Shown: piece by piece, positions 58,195 to 64,000 of the stretch
How positions within the stretch are numbered: the stretch's first letter is position 1
Layout of the letters: each line of letters starts with the position of its first letter
Source of the DNA: Candidatus Woesearchaeota archaeon
Lineage (GTDB): Archaea > Nanoarchaeota > Nanoarchaeia > Woesearchaeales > JAGVZT01
Length of the DNA: 64,000 nucleotides
Direction of reading: 5' to 3'
Assembly: GCA_017608295.1 (NCBI GenBank)
Contig: JAFCGF010000002.1
Location: forward strand, 124,001-188,000
Notes under the pieces: generated by a model
What the model was told of the DNA's origin: nothing
Database searches by the model: none
What the model saw: the letters and a program-made list of their open reading frames with translations, nothing else
Position numbers and translations under genes: made by a program

Positions 58195-59229
58195 TTACTT
58201 GATGGCGTCCCTGAGCCTGTCGAGGAAGGTGTTCCAGTCGGGAATCTTGACGCATACACCGACAGCGTGCTCATGGCCTCCGCCGTAGCCTTCAAGCCCA
58301 TTGAGGCATCTATGAACTATGGCGTTGAGGTCGTGGGTTGTCGTGCGCATAGAGCACTTCATCTCCCCACCTCGTGAGCGGCAGATTAAAACAACCTTAT
58401 CTGGATGCCTGTAGATAAGCTCATTCGAGAGCTCGGACGTGAAGCTTGTGCTCTTGTCACTATAGGTAAAGAGAAGAAGCTTATCATCAGTGACGCTCTG
58501 CTCGCCTGCCTCAAGCAAATCATCGTACTCTTTCCTGATGCGGGCGTATTTACGGTAGAGATACCTCCCGCGGGGCGTGGTCTGCTCCAGCACCTCATGC
58601 GGGGATTCCAGCCGTGTCAGAATCTTCACGCAGTTCATCGCCTCCGAGACTCTGCCTTTCACGACAAAAGATATCAGCCGCGCGAACTCGCCGATTGGAG
58701 ACTGGTATAACGCGTCCTGCGGTGTCGTGATGTCAGGAGAAAGCAAGTCAGGATGCTCCTTTGAGAATTCAGGAGCAAGGTCGGTGAGCTGCCAGTCCCC
58801 TACAATACCAGTCATCGCGAGCCAGGGGTGCTGCTGCGCGACCTTGTAGGCCCAGTAGGCAGTCGGGCTGCCATCCTCCGGGTCCTTCACTCTGGGATTG
58901 AAATAGCGGATGCTCTGCCTGATGTGCTCAGGGGGAGGGTGGTGGTCAAGCCACACAATAGGGGTCTTACAGTGGTCGAGGAAGCCGTGACTGATGTCAG
59001 GCTTGTCCAGCACAACCACAATGTCAGGGCTATGCTCCTTGACCTTCCGGATGTACATCTCAGGCAAAATCGGAGATGCCTTGACGATTACCCCAGTGCC
59101 CTTTCCAGCGTACTTGTATAGCTGGATAAAGGAGCAAATGCCATCAGGGTCGTCATCGAAGAGAAACAGAGGCCTGCCGCTCTCATCGAGGATTTTTCGA
59201 AACTTGTCTATCTGCTCCTGCGGAATCAT
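58195..59229 (-). CDS. DHH-family phosphoesterase
   Basis: A 344-residue DHH/DHHA1 protein, started at ATG 59229. Metal-binding motifs are FDDDPDG (about 24-30), VVVLDKPD and WLDHHPP, and the C-terminal DHHA1 part carries GYGGGHEHAVGV. The group includes RecJ-like nucleases, nanoRNases and cyclic-dinucleotide phosphodiesterases, and archaeal GAN-like forms. I cannot choose among these; the length fits a RecJ-like or nanoRNase type. It converges with metF and follows the phospholipase D-like gene. Confidence 0.88.
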   Translation of the reverse strand: MIPQEQIDKFRKILDESGRPLFLFDDDPDGICSFIQLYKYAGKGTGVIVKASPILPEMYIRKVKEHSPDIVVVLDKPDISHGFLDHCKTPIVWLDHHPPPEHIRQSIRYFNPRVKDPEDGSPTAYWAYKVAQQHPWLAMTGIVGDWQLTDLAPEFSKEHPDLLSPDITTPQDALYQSPIGEFARLISFVVKGRVSEAMNCVKILTRLESPHEVLEQTTPRGRYLYRKYARIRKEYDDLLEAGEQSVTDDKLLLFTYSDKSTSFTSELSNELIYRHPDKVVLICRSRGGEMKCSMRTTTHDLNAIVHRCLNGLEGYGGGHEHAVGVCVKIPDWNTFLDRLRDAIK

Positions 59230-59255
59230 TGCAGAAAAGAAGAAGGATAGCGTTT

Positions 59256-60215
59256 TTAAGGCTTTGGATTCGCCTCTTCCCACAGCAGAGCGAATTCATG
59301 GAGGAAGCGCTCTGCAAGAGCTACATCCCTCACGACAACCACGTTCTCCTCATTTTTTGCTATTGCGGACCACGAGGGGTTGAATGAGCCGGTGATAACA
59401 GTCTCGCCATCGATAATCCAGACCTTGTGATGCAGGAACCCCTTGCCAGACAGCATCCGCGTCCCTATATTCTGAAGCTCCAGCCTCGGCAGCTGGGAAT
59501 ACTTCATGTTCTGCCGCACATCAAACAGCACCCCAACAGACACGTTGCGGTGGTGGGCAAGTATCAACTCGGTCCCCAATGCACTATCAGTAAACGAGAA
59601 CGCCATCACACGGATGCTCTCCTCTGCCTCCTTCAGCTCGTGAACTATCGCGCTTCTGCAGTCGTCCTCCGGGCAAAAGAAGACATCTATGGAGCGCTTA
59701 CGCCCACTTGACCACACCTTTAGTTGGGCGTCCCCAGGCCATACTCCGTCCCAGAGCTCTTCGAACTCCTGTTTGTATTGTTTCGCGATGGAGGGGGAAT
59801 AAAGAAGAACGAGATTGTTGGAGTTCACGTGAGCACCGCGGAACGTGGGGTTCATGCTGCCAGTGATAACCCTCTTGCCGTCAATCACGCAGAATTTGTG
59901 ATGCATTAGCCCGGACGACACCCCAATGTGCGAGTAATCGTAGGGAGGCTCATCGTCAATCTCGTTTTTCCGGTCAAGCACGAGGCGTACTGCGATTCCT
60001 CGCGCTTCCAGGTTCTGCAATTCCGCTGTAATATTCTCATGCGACAAATCATAGAACGCGCAGTCCACACTGCGTTGCGCTACCTCGAATGAGTCGACAA
60101 GAAGGGCAACGCAGTCCTCGCGGGGGCAGAAGCGAACATCAGGAGGCAGATGAGAGCCAGAGCAGGATGCCAGCAGGAGGAGTACGCTCACCACGGCATA
60201 CTGCAAGATACGCAT
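59256..60215 (-). CDS. Lipid-anchored phospholipase D-like protein
   Basis: A 319-residue protein with two HKD motifs, HHKFCVIDG and HHKVWIIDG, each followed about seven residues later by TGSMN or TGSFN, the full PLD active site. The N-terminus is a signal with lipobox LLASC (about residues 15-19), so the enzyme is extracellular. Each half also has a CPREDC or CPEDDC segment, probably disulfide-bonded. Substrates could be phospholipids or nucleic acids (Nuc-like). It lies 26 bases upstream of the DHH gene on the same strand. Confidence 0.88.
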   Translation of the reverse strand: MRILQYAVVSVLLLLASCSGSHLPPDVRFCPREDCVALLVDSFEVAQRSVDCAFYDLSHENITAELQNLEARGIAVRLVLDRKNEIDDEPPYDYSHIGVSSGLMHHKFCVIDGKRVITGSMNPTFRGAHVNSNNLVLLYSPSIAKQYKQEFEELWDGVWPGDAQLKVWSSGRKRSIDVFFCPEDDCRSAIVHELKEAEESIRVMAFSFTDSALGTELILAHHRNVSVGVLFDVRQNMKYSQLPRLELQNIGTRMLSGKGFLHHKVWIIDGETVITGSFNPSWSAIAKNEENVVVVRDVALAERFLHEFALLWEEANPKP

Positions 60216-60341
60216 GTTGTTGATGCGAAAAGAGAGATTTAAGCGTGTATTGGGGTTTTATTCGGAAGAATCCATCTGGCGCTCGGAAAAAATATAAAGG
60301 GGGAAATACACGGATGGACAAGAGAGATGAGGTGAACATCA

Positions 60342-60659
60342 ATGGGAATCTTTTCAAGGAGAAATGCTAACATAAAGAAAGAAGTCATCGGGATGGAGAA
60401 AGACCTGCTTGGCATCAATGCAGGAACTCGGGGGAACCTAAGGAACATACTGGGGAAGCTTCGCCAGATTATCGGGTCGCTGCCGAACAATCACCCTGGC
60501 AAGCGGGATCTCCAAAACGCACAGAATTCTGTGGCAAACATAGCGAATCTCATGGAGCAGGTCGAGAGGGCAGCTAACAAGGGGGCGCTCAGCGGGCTCA
60601 TCGCAGACCATAAGAAAAAAGCTGTCAAATATCTCAACGACGCTGCAAAGCACCTCTGA
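60342..60659 (+). CDS. Small helical protein, 105 aa
   Basis: A 105-residue basic, wholly helical protein with no Cys, export signal or known motif. Regular spacing of hydrophobic residues (LRNILGKLRQIIGSL, VANIANLMEQVERAA) suggests a helical bundle. GAGGTGA 5 to 10 bases before the ATG is a good ribosome binding site, and AAAATATAAAGG near 60287-60298 a TATA element. It is just upstream of the pilin-like gene. Confidence 0.62.
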   Translation: MGIFSRRNANIKKEVIGMEKDLLGINAGTRGNLRNILGKLRQIIGSLPNNHPGKRDLQNAQNSVANIANLMEQVERAANKGALSGLIADHKKKAVKYLNDAAKHL

Positions 60660-60698
60660 GGAGAAAGCTTAATATTAGTGTATCGATACCACATAGCC

Positions 60699-61490
60699 AT
60701 GGCCCCAGCTAAGAGAGGTAAGAAGCATAAGAAGCGGCGCTCAGGGCAGGCAACAGAATTCATCCTGGTGGGGCTGGTCATCACTATCATTGTAGGGCTT
60801 GCAGTATTCTGGGGCTCCGAGATTATGAAGGTCAGGCTACGCTCAGCAGCAGTGACAGGAATGCCCTCTGAAGTGGCACCTATCAAATTCTTCGCTGAGG
60901 AATGCCTTCGGCAGACAGCCACACAGCAGGCATTTGCCCTCGGAAGGCAGGGCGGCTACCACACTCTGCCGGCTAAGACTTTCGCGGAGAAAGACTACTA
61001 CATCCCTTACTATTATGATGAAGGCGCAGAGCGCGTCCCTGGGGTAAATGACCTCGAGAGAGAGCTCAAGGCGGCAATCGAAGAGAACCTTGGGGAATGC
61101 CTTACATTCGGCACGTTCCTTGAGGAGGGATTTGTCGTGGCGATGGACGACCCAGAGGTCACTGTTGACATAGTGATGGACCGCTTCGTGGTAACTCTGG
61201 AAACCACTCTCCACGTCCAGCTCGGCACCAAAAGCTTCACCATCGAGACTGTCGATACAGTTTCTGACATCCGCTATGGGCATGTGCATGAGATTGCCGC
61301 GCAGTGTGTAGATAAGATTGTCGAGAACCCCGGCGGCTACGACTACACTTTCTTCCTCAACCAGGACGTCACTATCAGTGTGGTTCCCCTCAATGAGACT
61401 CACGATATCTATTCTATCGAAGACGCTGAATCTGTCAAGGACGAATACACGACATTCGCCTGGCTGTTCGCGATGAGGAGGGCTCCATGA
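60699..61490 (+). CDS. Pilin-like membrane protein with class III-type signal
   Basis: A 263-residue protein, started at ATG 60699. A very basic N-terminus (KRGKKHKKRRSG) is followed at once by QATEFILVGLVITIIVGLAVF. That is the layout of archaeal pilin and archaellin signals, where the peptidase cuts before Q and a conserved Glu follows; here the Glu is at +4, not the usual +5. The rest is a large extracellular domain with Cys and beta strands. The stop overlaps the next gene's ATG, so the two exported proteins are co-translated. A surface fibre or adhesin role is inferred. Confidence 0.68.
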   Translation: MAPAKRGKKHKKRRSGQATEFILVGLVITIIVGLAVFWGSEIMKVRLRSAAVTGMPSEVAPIKFFAEECLRQTATQQAFALGRQGGYHTLPAKTFAEKDYYIPYYYDEGAERVPGVNDLERELKAAIEENLGECLTFGTFLEEGFVVAMDDPEVTVDIVMDRFVVTLETTLHVQLGTKSFTIETVDTVSDIRYGHVHEIAAQCVDKIVENPGGYDYTFFLNQDVTISVVPLNETHDIYSIEDAESVKDEYTTFAWLFAMRRAP

Positions 61491-64000
61491 TGGCCAAGAA
61501 AACAATCTGGATTGGAGCGCTGCTTCTACTCATCGCGGTGATGAGCGCAACACTCATTGAGGGTCAGGTGCCGCCCGACGACCCCTGCGACCCGCCGCCG
61601 AGCAACAACTGCGAATGGTACGAAGACTTCAGCTACTATGCCTCTGGAGATAATTGCAGAAGAAGATGCACCTGGAACTGGAACAAGGCTCTCGCAGGAG
61701 ACACGTGTTCGATACGGGAAAAAGCCGGACAGCACTGGAGTTCCTTTCCTGGGAGTGTCACATCCCTCTCAGACACTAAAGTCGGCTGCCTCATCGACTT
61801 TTTTAGCACGAGCCAACTTCTCCAGCTCAACCCGCAACGCCTCGCAGACCATATCCACGAGATAAGCGACCTTGTCCTCTTCGCAGACAGCCCCTCGCTC
61901 AGCCAGAGGCTGAATGATGCTCTCATCCTCCGCTTCGGCTTCAAGGACGATTTCCAGTTCACCATCGGGGAAGATATTGAAGGTAGCATCTCCATGCAAG
62001 AAAATGGCGTTCTTGACCACAACGGCCAGCACGTCATCCTTGGCTCGCTGACAGAGCTCGACGGCATTGTGCTGTTGCAGTGGGAGAATGAAATAACTGA
62101 GGACATCACCTATGGCTTCAGGTTCATCCTGAACGACATCCCTATCGATGTCTCAGGAGATTTCATGCACATGAGAGCAGAGAATAATCAGCTCATCATC
62201 AGGAATAACATCGTTATCAATTTCCTCGACGGCAGCGGCAGCGTCGATTTTAACGATGGCAAGATTACTTTTGACGGTGTTTATATCACGCTGGAAGACC
62301 ATGAGTTCTACGGGACAGGAAAGTTCTCTGTAGATATCTATGACGCAGGAGGCGGTGTGCACCGGGCGCGGCTCGATGAGACTGTCCCCATCCGCATCAC
62401 CACTGAAGAAAGCTGGGTGTGCATCGATGATAAAGACAAATGCGCACGATCCTCTGAAGGGGCAGATAGGACTATCATGTGCCTCGACTGTCCTGACACC
62501 ACGCTCAACCAGCTTCATACTATGGTCGAAAACGGAGGAGTCGATGGCTTTGTTTTCTGGACAGAGGAATTGAATCACCTTGGAGAATCCACTCCTGCAG
62601 CTTCTGCGCGCGGAGAGATTATCACCAACTTCGCCAGGGGCGGACCCCTTGTCGATGGCCAGGATTCAGACATCCAATTTGACTTCCACAGCCTCGGCGA
62701 GATGGGGGATGATAATACCCCTTTAAATGACCTTGAATTCACCTATCTCGGCGAGGACGAACCCGAGGGGACGCTAGGAACCATCCAGAACGGAAGGAAT
62801 ACTCTTGAACTTACCGCTGAATATGACGGCTCCAGATATGATGGCATTCATGTCTATGGGAGTTCATATCGCATGGAACCTGTCGTCGTCACCACCTTCA
62901 GGACATTCAGCACACACACTGAATGGGATGGAGTAGAGGGCAGGCTGCTCATGGATAAGCTTCTCGATGAGTTCTATGAAGGTGGAATGTTGTTCTCAGA
63001 TGACATGAGGCAGCATCACCTTAGCAGGGGTACCACGTTCACTGTCCAACTGCCCTATGAGTTATGTGACCTATCCAGTGAAGATGGTTGCCATTCTATA
63101 GAGATTTCAGCAGAGGAGTATTATGCGCTCTACGACCACTGGAACTCAGAAGACCCCTCCTTTGTTGAACCAACCACACTCATCCATCAGGACACTTTCA
63201 GGTATGACCCAAACACTGGGGAGAACATCGCTGTGGAGAATCTTTACTATTCCGACGGCTGGGACATGACCCTCGAACAGCGCGCCATCGATAGAAGCGG
63301 CATCTTCGACATGTATCTCAATGTGAAGTTCCAGGAGCGCGCCTGGCAGGAGATAACTGAGGCGTGCAGCCAGTGCACAAGAGACACCGCGCTTCTGGAT
63401 GACCGCTGCGGCTCCTGTGACAACAGGGAGGGACAGGAACTGCTCGTGCACAACCGGCTTGAGTTCCTTAGGTCAGAGGTATTCATGGAGCAACAGATAC
63501 ACGAAGTGCACGGTCTTCTTGAATATCTAGAGAATCCCGAGCATGCAGGCCTTATTGACAATATCTTCCAAGCACCTGTCAGAAGGCTTTTCTTCGGCTG
63601 CGGGAATATTCTGAGCCATGATGACGCGACTGAATGCCTCTATGAACAGCTCCAGGAGCAGGAATATACTCTTGACGCACTCAATGAAATCGACCAACTC
63701 CAAGAGGAAGGGATGAGCCTCTCCGAGATTAAAGCCAGATATGAAACTGACCCTTCTATCCAAAGCGCTCTTGAGATACCAAGCATGCGGCTACGGCTAA
63801 GTGTCGAGATGTTCGGCGAAGCAATTACAGCTGGAGATCCTGTTGTTTACATCTATGGTCAGCCCTATGATATCTCCACTCCAGAGAACCAAATAACTGC
63901 CTATATGCTCCTCCAAGCACAGGCTGCCAGTGAATTCTCAGAGCAGGGTTTCTACTCACAGGCCCTTGAATACAACAAGCAGCTCCTTGACTTTGCCGGA
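61487..64000 (+). CDS. Giant secreted protein, N-terminal part
   Basis: An open frame of at least 838 codons running off the right edge without a stop. It starts with ATG at 61487 overlapping the upstream stop, then a signal peptide (ALLLLIAVMSA, about residues 11-21) and a Cys-rich segment (CDPPPSNNC, CRRRC). Later parts are beta-rich with repeated DG and GG turns, a Cys cluster near residue 640 (CSQCTR, CGSCD), and a helical stretch at the end (LYEQLQEQEYTLDALNEIDQLQEE). I recognise no named domain. It is probably a surface or S-layer-associated protein paired with the pilin-like gene. Confidence 0.8.
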   Translation, partial: MMAKKTIWIGALLLLIAVMSATLIEGQVPPDDPCDPPPSNNCEWYEDFSYYASGDNCRRRCTWNWNKALAGDTCSIREKAGQHWSSFPGSVTSLSDTKVGCLIDFFSTSQLLQLNPQRLADHIHEISDLVLFADSPSLSQRLNDALILRFGFKDDFQFTIGEDIEGSISMQENGVLDHNGQHVILGSLTELDGIVLLQWENEITEDITYGFRFILNDIPIDVSGDFMHMRAENNQLIIRNNIVINFLDGSGSVDFNDGKITFDGVYITLEDHEFYGTGKFSVDIYDAGGGVHRARLDETVPIRITTEESWVCIDDKDKCARSSEGADRTIMCLDCPDTTLNQLHTMVENGGVDGFVFWTEELNHLGESTPAASARGEIITNFARGGPLVDGQDSDIQFDFHSLGEMGDDNTPLNDLEFTYLGEDEPEGTLGTIQNGRNTLELTAEYDGSRYDGIHVYGSSYRMEPVVVTTFRTFSTHTEWDGVEGRLLMDKLLDEFYEGGMLFSDDMRQHHLSRGTTFTVQLPYELCDLSSEDGCHSIEISAEEYYALYDHWNSEDPSFVEPTTLIHQDTFRYDPNTGENIAVENLYYSDGWDMTLEQRAIDRSGIFDMYLNVKFQERAWQEITEACSQCTRDTALLDDRCGSCDNREGQELLVHNRLEFLRSEVFMEQQIHEVHGLLEYLENPEHAGLIDNIFQAPVRRLFFGCGNILSHDDATECLYEQLQEQEYTLDALNEIDQLQEEGMSLSEIKARYETDPSIQSALEIPSMRLRLSVEMFGEAITAGDPVVYIYGQPYDISTPENQITAYMLLQAQAASEFSEQGFYSQALEYNKQLLDFAG

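Overview
The window is archaeal. It encodes a fibrillarin-like rRNA methyltransferase, a RIO1-type kinase, aIF6, ribosomal proteins eS19, eL31 and eL39, PDCD5, a family B DNA polymerase, an ATP-dependent DNA ligase, a Hel308-type helicase and half of an A-type ATP synthase. Promoters carry archaeal TATA boxes (TTTATATAA type), and one tRNA has an intron at the usual archaeal position 37/38. The many short zinc-ribbon proteins, Cys-rich lipoproteins, truncated or fused housekeeping genes and unrecognised small proteins suggest a DPANN-like lineage such as Woesearchaeota. That placement is inference only; no rRNA gene is present to test it.

Layout. 0-3 kb: end of a prolyl oligopeptidase and a three-gene dolichol/glycan operon. 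3-8 kb: RIO kinase, flpA, small zinc proteins, O6-alkylguanine transferase, tRNA-Ser, a lipoprotein, a Fic protein, an intron-containing tRNA-Thr. 8-15 kb: a fused HemK methyltransferase/kinase, a sugar-nucleotide cluster, cytidine deaminase, aIF6. 15-21 kb: RNase H-like nuclease, DNA polymerase B, TraB-like protein, dCMP deaminase. 21-23 kb: a tightly packed ribosomal operon whose eS19 and eL31 share a lysine-rich tail and terminal motif. 23-33 kb: tRNA-Val, a locally duplicated helical family, Ca2+/H+ exchanger, adenylate kinase, phosphoglycerate mutase, glycerate kinase.

33.6-36.1 kb is the most unusual part. Two small elements with different cargo but matching ends lie head to tail on the 3' end of a tRNA-Thr gene, separated by copies of that tRNA end. 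One carries a GIY-YIG-like gene and a remnant of TFB; the other carries a nucleotidyltransferase/HEPN pair. Neither carries a recombinase. The tRNA-Ser and tRNA-Val genes also have duplicated 3' ends bounding short hairpin inserts, so tRNA 3' ends appear to be repeated insertion targets in this genome.

36-45 kb: hypothetical genes, a Hel308 that lacks its first ATPase lobe, and ATP synthase genes H-I-K-E-C-F without A, B and D. 44.7-64 kb is rich in exported proteins: Cys-repeat lipoproteins, a large NHL-repeat lipoprotein, C39-like cysteine-peptidase modules (one fused to an M23 metallopeptidase), a phospholipase D-like lipoprotein, a pilin-like protein and a giant secreted protein running off the window. 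Among these lie a ribosome-hibernation-like factor, a PfkB kinase, a DNA ligase with a zinc-ribbon-like insert, an MTHFR-family protein, a DHH phosphoesterase and a probable structured RNA.
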